The position numbers and the translations under genes are program-made. A stretch of DNA of 64,000 nt from positions 248,001-312,000 of the forward strand of contig VCMS01000012.1 in the NCBI GenBank assembly GCA_022539475.1, read 5' to 3'. Under the pieces are notes generated by a model. That model ran no database searches, was not told the DNA's origin, and was given only the letters and a program-made list of their open reading frames with translations. This DNA comes from Gracilaria domingensis. Taxonomy: Eukaryota > Rhodophyta > Florideophyceae > Gracilariales > Gracilariaceae. Shown one piece after another: positions 1 to 9,585 of the stretch (position 1 is the first letter of the stretch; every line of letters starts with the position of its first letter).

Positions 1-1854
1 TTAATTTTCAAAAAATAAGAAATTTTAGAAAAAGGACTGTCTACAAATTGTATGCTACAATACAACCAGGATTACGTTTACACGTGAGTCTAGAGAGGAG
101 TAACCTCCTCCTCAGCCTGGCGCAGACTTTTTTATCGCATGTGTGACAAAAATCTGCGATATTGACAAGAGTTGAAGTGTGTTTCAAAGTTAACTCTGCG
201 GAAGAACATGAATTCCTCATCATCATCATCACCATCAGTCTTCTTTACTTATGTTCGAATGGAGACTGAAGACTTTCCCATCAAGATCTTAGAAAAATCG
301 AAAAAGTCCCTACCAACCAATGGTGGTGAGCTGTTTGCTCTCTCATTCATGAGCTCAAGGCGCGCCCAGGTCTTGCTCAAGAACCCAACGAACCAGAATG
401 CTTCCGAAGGTACTGCCGTCACGAGAAGTATATCTGTAACCATGCTACACATATTGCGCTACTGTCCATAGTAACTTGCGTGGAAACCATCGCGTCTCCA
501 AGGTGTTTTCTACATGGAGCGTTTCGCTACCGACGATAAATGTCCTTCTCAAACATATTTCGTCGTTCATCCCCTAGAAATCGTCGGCAGAGGCACACCA
601 CGACGAGACGCTTCGCATGTACCATTTCGGCCGTCAGAGAAGCCAGTGCTGACTTCCTTGCACCCAATCTTCTTTTCCTGGGCGAAATCAAGCAAAAGAC
701 CAAATGCCTAACCTGCGCTATTCTTCTTCTTCTTTAGTATGGCCTGCAACTCCGTATTGCGAAGTAGGAGATCCACGCTAATTCTATACGTGTTTCTCTC
801 TCCTAAGGAAGGCCAAAATTTTGACGGGTGTTGCTTAATTATATCTAAACCTTTATGGTGGGTTTGTCTTCTCGCTCTTTTAGTGTGGGGAGCTCATTTC
901 GCCGGGACACACTTGTGAGCAGACATCGAAAAACCTGTACTATTATCTGACCCCAGGCGTACTTCCTCCGAGGCAACTCCGGGGTACCCTATGCCCGGAT
1001 GTTCGGTTGGGGCTTTCATTTCGAGGGATAAATTCATGTAGACGACTGTGGAGTCTTCTTCCATGGACAGGCCCGCGACATACAGCATCCGTGCAGCTAG
1101 ACGGGGAGATGTTGAAGACGTGCCGCCCAGGTCCATAATGTGGAACGGCTAGCTGACCGATCGCGTGGACGAGTTTAAACTTTCCCGGGTCACCACATAT
1201 CTCTCTCGTTCTTACGTATATGTTTCATAGTAGGATCACCAATGCTCTGTGTCTTTATATGCTTGTCGTGATGAATGCTAACGAAATGGCCCCTTGATGA
1301 CGAAGAATGTCTACCAATACAAGAAAGAGGGCCCGCAAATATGGTGCTGTGATGGTCATGTAAGCCAATTACCCTGTCCCACACGTAAATGGCGACCCCG
1401 CGGAAGAAAATAGGATGATGAATGTTCATCCACGCCAAATTGTTGTTCATTGGTGTAGACCGATGGTTTTCTCCCTGCTTCTTAGGCAACAGACAACAGA
1501 AAACACGCAATAGAGCAAGAATAGAAGAAGTGAAAGACAATTGGCCCTCAAAGAACTATCACTACACTGTTGGTTTCTAGTACTTGTTCACGAGCACCGC
1601 CTCGGTTAAAAGGTGCAATGAGTAGGCAGATATCGGTACAGGGGTATATGGTCATGAGCAAAACTTATTGGCCTGGCTGAGAGAGGCGCATTCAGTGCAA
1701 AGGGCAACTCCGGCATGTCTGTTAACGGATAGTACCTCCGAGTCAAGCATTCGCTTTGCACAGCTATGTTTCGTCCCCCGGTTCACTCTTGCTCAACTAA
1801 TATCAAGACCGTTCCGAGCGCTTCGACGGATGCGGACGCGTGTCTGCGCACGAA
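1..1854. other. Gene-poor left end
   Basis: No open frame here resembles a known protein; all frames are short and overlap one another on both strands. The stretch contains a short run of CAT triplets near 208-235 and one copy of a dispersed repeat (about 732-930) that recurs near 28.7 kb. The last part is the presumed promoter and 5' leader of the protease gene starting at 1855. Confidence 0.6.
732..930 (+). repeat. Dispersed repeat, copy A
   Basis: About 200 bp that aligns by eye with 28691-28880 on the same strand. The best-conserved core is around 804-850, matching 28752-28793: AAGGCCAAAATTTTGACGGG against AAGACCAAAACTTTGACGGC, then TTGCTTAAT and ATATCT in both. A later block ending ACATCGAAA / GCATCGAAA is also shared. 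No coding capacity is visible. It could be a remnant of a transposable element or a duplicated spacer. Confidence 0.6.
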
Positions 1855-3789
1855 ATGAGAAAGTATGTTGACTTGATTCTTTTCTTCGCAACAAGTTGCA
1901 CGTTCCTCTTCGTGGTTAGCAGCACCCAAGTTTCCAGCATGCGTCCACACTATCGAGTTGGGACCGGAAAAAGAATAATGTTCGACGTGGTTCCGTCATG
2001 CGTAAAAGAAGGTGTCAATGTTTTACAACCAGTATACACGCGAACTTGTCCTTGCTTTGTAAGTTTCGGGTTGTCGACGAAAACGACATCAAAAGTGGCG
2101 GTTGACTTTCTTGTGCTGGCCGAAGAAAAATTCAATGAATGGCGTTCATCGAGGTATAGCGGAACCCCAGACTACCTCCCTGAGTTTTCTGCTGTAGGAA
2201 AACGAGCAAACGAGTACAATATGGTTTATGAGAACTTCTTCTTCCAAACGCCAAACATTGAACTGCGCCGAAAAGAACGATTTGTCCTTGCGATACGAAC
2301 TACGTCAGAAAATGACGACTGCAATCTTGATATTATGCATATCTTTCAAAGTATGCCGAAACCATGCCCAGAACGTTTGCGATCAGGGAAAAATACGGTT
2401 CGGACACAGACCAGCGGAAAGAAACATATCCCGAGCATCGTAACATCGAGTGCTGGAAGAAGTAAAGAGATGCAAGAAAGTCACAATCTGGAAGGAATTG
2501 AACGATTGCAGAACACAGAAATACAAACACGAAGCGCTACCTTGCCACGTCTAGTCAAGGCACGCAATTTAGATCGCAGTAACGTGAACTTTCTTGAAAC
2601 CCAACTGCGGACCGGCGTAGCTAAAGATTCATACACCAAAACAGATCAATATACAGCAACAAACAATGTGGTAGCTGGAACTGAAGTGAATGATTTAACG
2701 ATTCGTCTATATATGGCATCAATTCGTTCCTCATCAGGTGCGTGTTCCGGCACGGTAATTGGACGACGATGGATTCTAACCGCCGCGCATTGCCAAGTAC
2801 GGGAAGGGGGAGAAGCACTCGTCGGAGGAAACACAAACTTGAACGGGGCAAGCTACAGAGTGAACCGATTCATAGCGCATCCAGAGTACAGACTCTCACA
2901 AGAAGGTCAAGTAGAAGCAAATGACATTGCCGTGATAGAAACGGATCTGATGAAGCATGGAAGCGCTGTGTTGCTTAACATGAACGGAAAGGGGCCGGAT
3001 GCAGGAAGGTTTGTTAGAGCAAGCGGGTATGGTCAGATAGCAGAAGAGTGGACTTCGAGTTCGGAACGAATGTTACTTCAAGTTGACATTCCCATTGTAT
3101 CGTTCAAGAGGTGCATACAAGCCTTTGTTTCATATGGGGCCCCAGAGTTTGCCCGCGCGCTGCAAAGTAGAAGTCATATGTGCGTTGGGTATGCGGATGA
3201 TGATTGCGCAGGGGACACGTGCTACGGCGATTCTGGAGGTCCTATTGTGGCTCGAGCTGAGGGAAAGTATGTGCAAGTAGGAGTAGTGAGCGGTGGTATC
3301 GGATGTGCCAGAAAGGGACTGCCCGGCTTCTACACACGAGTTGGGCGCTACTGGGAATGGATCCAAAACGTAACCAACGGAGAAGTAGAAGGTTTTAGTG
3401 TGCGTGGGGATGACGGAGCGGATGAAGTAGATGTATCTGAACTGGTAGATGACGATACATCAGATGGTGGGGTTTCTGCGCTGAAAACACTGGGTATCAT
3501 CGCTGGCGCAGTGGGACTCGGTGTGATTCTTTTTGTGATGGCAGGTCTACTGATAAAACGAATAAGAGGAATGGTGGTTGAACCAACACCAGAAAAAAAC
3601 ACAAATGAGGCACGGGAGCAAAACGCAAGCATGGATAAACTTCTGCAGTTTCAAAGGGGGCCTCAAAACGGAAAGGGCCTGGCCATGGAGTTGACGGATG
3701 AGGGTGATGGTGGGGCTGCGGCGGATGGCGAAGCCGAGGAAGACGAATCGGAATTCCAGATGCCGACGTACTCCAGAACAAGAAGCTAA
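1855..3789 (+). CDS. Membrane-anchored trypsin-like serine protease 1
   Basis: Predicted type I membrane protein of 644 residues with an extracellular or lumenal S1-family (chymotrypsin fold) protease domain. The open frame extends upstream to a GTG at 1840, but the first ATG (1855) begins MRKYVDLILFFATSC, a good signal peptide, so I use it. Residues about 30-160 form a Cys-containing ectodomain shared with the next protease. The protease domain (about 275-515) carries TAAHC (His312), NDIAVIE (Asp357) and GDSGGP (Ser460). The residue six before the Ser is Asp, as in trypsins, which predicts cleavage after Lys/Arg. A membrane helix lies at about 546-566, followed by a short basic then acidic cytoplasmic tail. 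At the usual zymogen cleavage point the sequence is NNVVAGTEV instead of R-IVGG, so activation by a trypsin-like enzyme is doubtful. The substrate is unknown. Confidence 0.9.
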   Translation: MRKYVDLILFFATSCTFLFVVSSTQVSSMRPHYRVGTGKRIMFDVVPSCVKEGVNVLQPVYTRTCPCFVSFGLSTKTTSKVAVDFLVLAEEKFNEWRSSRYSGTPDYLPEFSAVGKRANEYNMVYENFFFQTPNIELRRKERFVLAIRTTSENDDCNLDIMHIFQSMPKPCPERLRSGKNTVRTQTSGKKHIPSIVTSSAGRSKEMQESHNLEGIERLQNTEIQTRSATLPRLVKARNLDRSNVNFLETQLRTGVAKDSYTKTDQYTATNNVVAGTEVNDLTIRLYMASIRSSSGACSGTVIGRRWILTAAHCQVREGGEALVGGNTNLNGASYRVNRFIAHPEYRLSQEGQVEANDIAVIETDLMKHGSAVLLNMNGKGPDAGRFVRASGYGQIAEEWTSSSERMLLQVDIPIVSFKRCIQAFVSYGAPEFARALQSRSHMCVGYADDDCAGDTCYGDSGGPIVARAEGKYVQVGVVSGGIGCARKGLPGFYTRVGRYWEWIQNVTNGEVEGFSVRGDDGADEVDVSELVDDDTSDGGVSALKTLGIIAGAVGLGVILFVMAGLLIKRIRGMVVEPTPEKNTNEAREQNASMDKLLQFQRGPQNGKGLAMELTDEGDGGAAADGEAEEDESEFQMPTYSRTRS

Positions 3790-5115
3790 CGACTACTGAC
3801 GACAGCGGTCGCACACAGGTCGCGCATTGCATGTAAATAGCACTACACTCTGAGATTGGGCGTTGCAAAGGTCAGAGCGATCACGGCAAGAAGTCTTCGA
3901 ATCCATATTTGTTGGGAGTATCACAGTGTATCATACACTCGTGTTGAAGCTCGGAACGAGAGTCATCTCTTTGGTGAACTGTTTCCAAGCCCGTCTCGAG
4001 TCAACGATACTTGATACTTCGGGAAGGAGTGCTTTTTCCTCTTTGGACGACCAGATTGAATGTTTGGTCAGATAAGCTGAACAGGTTCACCTTTTCTTCG
4101 TGTATCCATTTAGATAGATAGGTACCGACGGTACACGCGCCGAAGGTAGCGCGCTGTTACAGCGGTGACGGGTTATAGCGCCTCTCAAGAGAAGCCATCA
4201 GGTGGGGGGCGTTCCACGGGACGGAGGGCATCTCCTGCATTACATACAGCACACGAAACGCAAGTTGACCAATGGCTTGCGTACAAGTTGAGGAAAGGTG
4301 GCACTTGTGCTGTTGTAGAGCTGTGGCGTTCCTCCACCCTGCTGCGCTCACTTTGTCTGACGGCGGCTGCCAGCAAGGCGCCGAGCGCGGATAGGCAGCC
4401 GACATGAATCGCGACGCAGTCGCACGACGGTTGCACGGCACGGTGCACGGTTAACGGGCGAGCGATTACGTTCAGCTGCGAAGCCTGCGTGGTCACCGAC
4501 TGCTGATAACGACCCCCGTTGCCCGTCTGACAACTGCAGCTTCGAGAAAGAGAAACATTTGCTTACAAGGAGAATGATGCAGGGTGCGTGCACGGACTAG
4601 ATACCTTCGGCAGTAAGTGCACACCAGCAATGGCTCCCCCGCGGTGCAACCGTTTCCCGCGCGCCCCACGCGCGGCGCGCCAGTAGAAACGAGTAAGGGG
4701 CCAGCAAACCGTCCGCGCGCGCCGCCGTCGAAAAGAGCCATCCGAGGCGCAATACAGACGCGGAGCGCACCATCCAATCAGCCGTAGGCAACAAACCGCC
4801 ACGTCGCCACGTGGCGCGCCGTTAAGCTGCTTTGGGGGTTTGGCGTTGCGAAGCACCACCCATGGTCGACGTCCCTTTTAGTGCCGCGCCATGGCGCACT
4901 TCCGCTCCATGCCCCACTTTCCACGCCCCTAGCGCCCAGCCCAACTGAACGCGTAATAACCAGTCCATAGTCGTCTCGCACACTCCCATACGCCACCGCA
5001 TCTTCTTTCTTCACCGTCGCTGTTGTCGCCCTTCGGTCCGCTCTCCCCCTCCCCCCCCCCCCCTTTCCCCTCCCCTTCCCGAGCCCGCGGGTGCGCGAGC
5101 GAGCGCTCTCTCCTC
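3790..5115. other. Spacer between the two protease genes
   Basis: No recognisable gene. It contains the palindrome GTACCGACGGTAC at 4122-4134. From about 4600 it turns strongly GC-rich, with an E2F-like TTTCCCGC at 4653-4660. It ends in a C-rich leader (about 5044-5077) just before the protease 2 start. The GC-rich part is the likely promoter of protease 2. Confidence 0.6.
4653..4660 (+). promoter_or_regulatory. E2F-like motif
   Basis: TTTCCCGC followed by GCGCC matches the E2F/DP consensus TTTSSCGC. It sits about 455 bp upstream of the protease 2 start in a GC-rich block. In GC-rich DNA a chance match is easy, so function is not established. Confidence 0.25.
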
Positions 5116-6771
5116 ATGACGTCGTCGCGTCACGCAAATCTTTTCGTTTTGCTCAATCTGTTCTTCTCGTTCTCGCTCGCCCTAAAACAACTGCCGCTCC
5201 GTTTTCACCCAACGCTCCGCAGCCCTCTCACAACACACAAGCTCTCCGCCTGCATTCCGCAAGGTCCGGCTCTCCTGGGTGCAACCCGTCTTCAATCGTG
5301 TCCATGCAATGCACACTTCACGCTTTCTTTGCCTAAACATGTCGCACAAAACGCTCATTCTATTGACTTTCTAATCGTAACCGAACATCAACTTTCTCAA
5401 CTTTCGCACAAACAGCCCCACAAGGCGCAGTTTCTTCACTCTCTTTCCGTGCTGAACGCCAGCACCACCGAATTCGATTCCGACTCCAACCGCGCTACGT
5501 TCCGCACGCAGCCGTTTGAACTACCGCAAGGTCGATACGCTCTAGTGCTACGGTCAAATTTTGCGCGCGCTACGTGTGATCTTGATGCACATATTGCGTT
5601 TGAAGTGCGCCAGGCACAATGTCCATTGGTGCTTCCAACCGATAGTGATCGCGCCGCACCGCGCGTGGTGGGAGGTTCCATTCCTACCGACGATACCCGC
5701 GCGCACATGGTAGCGTTTATCAGCGGCAACATGTTCTTGTGTTCCGGTTCATTGATATCGTCTAGGTGGGCTATCACCGCCGCACATTGTCTAATCGATA
5801 CCACTATGATTGCTTCAGTGGGTGGTTCCACAGTGATTAGCGGTACTCCTATTCGGATACGACGCGTGTTTAATCACCCTGGTTTCAGAGATGAGTTACG
5901 CGACTCTCCTAGTGATATAGCCGTAGTTGAATTGGTAGACGAGGCACCTTCGTCCGCGCGCTTTGTTCATCTGAATGTGAACGCATCGTATCCGCCACCA
6001 GGTGCTTACGCGCGTGTTGCGGGCTATGGACAGACCATTCGCAAGAACTTTGGCGGAGCGCCCGCACTGAGACGCGTTGACGTTCCAGTGGTCGCTATGA
6101 GAAAGTGTAAGAGGGACTACAGCAGAGCAGACTTGTTCATTGCAAATCGTCTGAGTAACGAGATTCAAATGTGCGCCGGCTTGGAAGAAGGGGGGTGCGA
6201 TGCTTGCCAGGGCGATAGTGGCGGACCTCTCTCCACGTTTGATGAGAACGGAAATGTGATTCAAATCGGCGTGGTTTCGTTCGGTATCGGATGCGCCCGA
6301 GCGGGATTCCCAGGCGTGTACACGAGAATGTCGGCGTTCGTACCATGGCTCGAAGGTCTAGGCGCGGTCCTGACAAGAGCTGGTTCTGGAACTGCTGTTT
6401 TCGCTGCGGGCAGTGCCTCGGCGGCTCAAGATGCAGGGTTCGCAATCGGTAGCTTGACGGAGACGCAAAGCATCATCGTGGTGGCGTGCTGCTGCGCGAT
6501 TGCGGCGGCGCTGGTGATTAGTGTTGGAGTGTTTGCGTACTCCAGAGTCAGACACAGAAGTGTGAGCAATACACCACCGCCACCACCTGGCGCGGGTCAG
6601 ACATTCCTGGCACCGACGAGACCGGCGCGTGTGCTGGTGACGCAGTCGAGTGCTACCGGCGACGTGAGCGGCATGTCGCGTATTCCTGCAGCTCCGTCGG
6701 ATGGTGAGAACGGACCGGGGGCGTCCTCGGGTTTCCGTGGGCATCCACAGCAACCGTTCACAGTGACATAA
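5116..6771 (+). CDS. Membrane-anchored trypsin-like serine protease 2
   Basis: Paralog of the gene at 1855, 551 residues. The frame is open back to a TTG at 5023, but the ATG at 5116 opens directly into a hydrophobic signal sequence (NLFVLLNLFFSFSLALK) and is preferred. The ectodomain (about 25-175) contains a CPC motif and a later CDLD motif in the same places as in protease 1. A classical activation site APRVVGG follows. The S1 triad is His224 (TAAHC), Asp267 (SDIAVVE) and Ser368 (GDSGGP). Asp six residues before the Ser predicts trypsin-like specificity. A membrane helix covers about 452-476 (SIIVVACCCAIAAALVISVG), followed by a Pro/Ser-rich cytoplasmic tail. It probably arose by tandem duplication. 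Unlike protease 1 it has a normal R-VVGG cleavage site, so it could be activated by a trypsin-like enzyme. Confidence 0.9.
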   Translation: MTSSRHANLFVLLNLFFSFSLALKQLPLRFHPTLRSPLTTHKLSACIPQGPALLGATRLQSCPCNAHFTLSLPKHVAQNAHSIDFLIVTEHQLSQLSHKQPHKAQFLHSLSVLNASTTEFDSDSNRATFRTQPFELPQGRYALVLRSNFARATCDLDAHIAFEVRQAQCPLVLPTDSDRAAPRVVGGSIPTDDTRAHMVAFISGNMFLCSGSLISSRWAITAAHCLIDTTMIASVGGSTVISGTPIRIRRVFNHPGFRDELRDSPSDIAVVELVDEAPSSARFVHLNVNASYPPPGAYARVAGYGQTIRKNFGGAPALRRVDVPVVAMRKCKRDYSRADLFIANRLSNEIQMCAGLEEGGCDACQGDSGGPLSTFDENGNVIQIGVVSFGIGCARAGFPGVYTRMSAFVPWLEGLGAVLTRAGSGTAVFAAGSASAAQDAGFAIGSLTETQSIIVVACCCAIAAALVISVGVFAYSRVRHRSVSNTPPPPPGAGQTFLAPTRPARVLVTQSSATGDVSGMSRIPAAPSDGENGPGASSGFRGHPQQPFTVT

Positions 6772-7827
6772 ATTTGTAGATGTGTAGAGCAGTTTTGTTT
6801 GATAGGAAAATGGCGGTGCTGATGGGGAGGGAACATGGACGATGGTTCTGATTGCTACTCTCGTCAATTTGAAATGGTGAGCTTTAATTAGGACCGCTCT
6901 ATAGAGCCCTTGCTGTTGTACCCGTCTTGGGCTTGTACCAGAGCAGACGACAATTCACGTGAGACTCCGGCTTTTTGAGGCGGGGAGTGCGCGAAGAAGG
7001 CTGGCCCTCGTGCGAAGGGTTTGTAGATACACTGCAAAAGTATGATATTTTGCAGCAGGAGGAACCAGTCTCAGCTGAGAAGACGCAAGAGCTGATGATG
7101 GGAGCCGCAATCGCCCACCTGCGCCACCTGCGATACTGTACGAGTGTGCATCCGCTTGGGACGCCTCGTTAGCGTGCCCTGACAGGGCCTGAGGCGAGCA
7201 GCACGATTGTAAACGGCGCGCGTGCGTTTATTCTTCCATATATGAATTTTGTTGCCGGTGTGTCGATTCCGTCTCGAGTGACGGTGTAAACCTCAGACTT
7301 CATCGTCTGCCAGTGTGCTGTTTCTTAACGCCGCAGCTGCATCGACAACAGCGAGATGCGGCAGAGTTGAGAAGGGAAATCTGTGTATTATTCCGACCGA
7401 GTTTTACTCACCGTCTCGCATCCCACCAATGCGTCCGTGCTGAATTCATACAGCTGAATTCGCTTTGCCGCCGCCATCATGATCCTCATCACTTGCGCGG
7501 CTGGACGCCATGCAACCAACAAATCGGAAAGCACAACCGCATTCACCAACTGTCAGCCGGTCTAAACGACTGCAGCAACGCGACAATTCAAACTCAGCGC
7601 AAGGCAGCGCTCACTGCGTTGCGTTGCGCCTCAACACCTTCTTTCCAAATGCTCACGAGTCTGTCAAACGTGCTTCTAATCATGCATGTGACGTACTTTT
7701 TTTACTTCGTACACCAGTGAAGAACTCGTTTACATCGTGTTGTCGCACCAAGTGCCCCGTCCTCCTACTTCCGTCGCTCTGTCGTTCTACTGGTGCTTCC
7801 CTTCTTCGTTTGGCTAGTTGTTTCGTC
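6772..7827. other. Spacer upstream of the GT14 gene
   Basis: No protein-coding feature recognised. The GT14 reading frame is open without a stop back to an ATG at 7510, but the translation of 7510-7827 is low-complexity, Ser/Arg/Gln-rich, and lacks family features. I treat it as 5' leader. Confidence 0.55.
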
Positions 7828-9138
7828 ATGTCGGATAAACGACTAGCTGATACTCTGGCCTTTCAATGTCGCCAACGTCGTTCGCTTCGCGTTTTGGCGG
7901 TGGTATTTCTGGCTTTCTTATGGTGTACTACATATGTTTCAACTTCTAAAAACTCGTTGCCGTCAGTTCTTCGTGCTGGCTCCGTGTTCATTCCCAAACG
8001 AGGCGTGAAACTGGCCTTGTTCATCCAGGCGTACGACCGTACGCTTCCTCTGTTACCATCGTTACTGGACGCTATATGGCATCCAGAAAACATCTATGCC
8101 ATTCATATCGACAAGCGTACTCACCCGGACCTCATAAAACCGCTTGAGCGCCTACTGAGCAATGCAAATTATTCGTCAAATGTTCATCTTATTCCACGTC
8201 AATACGTCACTTATCTTGGTATAACAACCGTTCTTAACACTCTTAACGCTATCTCCTTCCTGTTGGAGAAGGATGCAAACTGGGATTACTTCATCAACCT
8301 TAGTGCGGCCGACTATCCGCTCGTGACAGCCACGCAATTACGTGACATCCTTGGTCAGCGCGATGTGCTGGGCAGAGAATTGAGCTTTGTTCAGACGACA
8401 AACTATTCGAACGCAGCCTCCGGCAAGGTGTATGACGCACGTTTTGGTCGCCTTTTCGTCGACACGGCAACGTACAGTGTGATCCGACCTCATGATCCGT
8501 ATGAAGAAAAAGTGAAAGAAGATCCGTGTATTCGAGGCTGCCTAAAAAGTGCTGCCCCGGCTGTTCATCCTCTACATGAGGACAACGCACCAGTGAAAAT
8601 CGTCAAATCTGAAGCGTGGATTATGTTGCATCGTACCGCTGCTGAGTTTGCGCTGAAGTCGGGTCTTTCGCGTCAACTGATTGCATTCTTTGCAAACGTT
8701 CACTGCCCTGAAGAATTTTTCTTCAGTACGTTGTTGACGCACGCGGAGGAAACAAGAGATAGGATTGTTCATGACGCGTTCCGACTTGTGCTTTGGGGGG
8801 TGTTTAAGAAGAAGAGCCGCCCGCCTGCCATCGACTCGGGAGACATTCCTAACATGAAGGAGTTGATCAGGGATAAGGGCGGACTGTTTGTTCGTAAGCG
8901 CATGAAGACTGACTCGGATATGCGTTCTTATATCGATGATCGTTTGCTGGGCATTTCTAGAGAGGCTCAACGTGACGAGAAGATGCGCAAATCTTCACAT
9001 ATGTTCTCTCGTCGACAGAACATGCGCGTAACGTGTGCCATCCGGCACAGAGTTGGGGAGAGTGCTGAGTTGAACCGAGCGTCTTACAGACGATGCATGG
9101 AAGACACTTGGAAGGCGACACCTCTTGATGAGTATTAG
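7828..9138 (+). CDS. GT14 family glycosyltransferase (core-2/I-branching type)
   Basis: Predicted Golgi type II membrane glycosyltransferase of 436 residues. The family transfers GlcNAc, xylose or glucuronic acid from UDP-sugars to glycans or glycoproteins. The ATG at 7828 gives a short basic cytoplasmic tail and a membrane anchor at about 21-38 (LAVVFLAFLWCTTYV), the expected topology. An upstream in-frame ATG at 7510 would add 106 residues before the anchor and is less likely. Family features in order: LALFIQAYDR near the start of the catalytic domain, YAIHIDKR, WDYFINLSAADYPL, and EAWIMLHR followed by CPEEFFFSTLL. GT14 enzymes have a GT-A-like fold without an essential DXD motif, and none is evident here. 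The acceptor cannot be inferred; cell-wall or matrix glycan synthesis is plausible in a red alga. Confidence 0.85.
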   Translation: MSDKRLADTLAFQCRQRRSLRVLAVVFLAFLWCTTYVSTSKNSLPSVLRAGSVFIPKRGVKLALFIQAYDRTLPLLPSLLDAIWHPENIYAIHIDKRTHPDLIKPLERLLSNANYSSNVHLIPRQYVTYLGITTVLNTLNAISFLLEKDANWDYFINLSAADYPLVTATQLRDILGQRDVLGRELSFVQTTNYSNAASGKVYDARFGRLFVDTATYSVIRPHDPYEEKVKEDPCIRGCLKSAAPAVHPLHEDNAPVKIVKSEAWIMLHRTAAEFALKSGLSRQLIAFFANVHCPEEFFFSTLLTHAEETRDRIVHDAFRLVLWGVFKKKSRPPAIDSGDIPNMKELIRDKGGLFVRKRMKTDSDMRSYIDDRLLGISREAQRDEKMRKSSHMFSRRQNMRVTCAIRHRVGESAELNRASYRRCMEDTWKATPLDEY

Positions 9139-9585
9139 ACCAGTTATCGATATCTGCCCTGATGATGAGTAGTGAGAAAATTCAGGTAAGGGTAACTACA
9201 ACGGTACGATGGAGACAAGATATCCTTCGAGTTCCACAACGGTAGCCCTACATTCGGTAGATCCGTTAGGAAGGGTAGAAAAAGCTCCTTTTCGATTTTG
9301 CAGTACATACAAAGTACACGTAGCATGTACGTGTAGCCTCTGAGGTCGCGAGCGGTGCATATAACACGAGTAAATACTTTGTAATACATTGAAATAGGGC
9401 GTACCCATTTGCGAATTGATCTCATGGCCGTGATTCCACTCGCTGCACCTCGACACAACCAGGCGCGTTGGAGCCCCATCGGCCAGTGCCTCATCACAGT
9501 CCACATTTGTCGCGCGTCGGGTCGCGCGTTCCCGACGCGACCCCCGACGCGCGACCCCCGCGCCCCGCCTGCGTTCTCCACCGAT
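9139..9585. other. Spacer / PEX5 promoter region
   Basis: No gene seen. It ends in a C-rich leader (about 9520-9580) immediately before the PEX5 start. The PEX5 frame is open back to a TTG at 9409, but that extension looks like translated leader. Confidence 0.5.

Noticed and set aside
7510..7827. N-terminal extension of the GT14 protein from an ATG at 7510
   Set aside because: It would place 106 low-complexity residues before a normal type II signal anchor; the ATG at 7828 fits the family.
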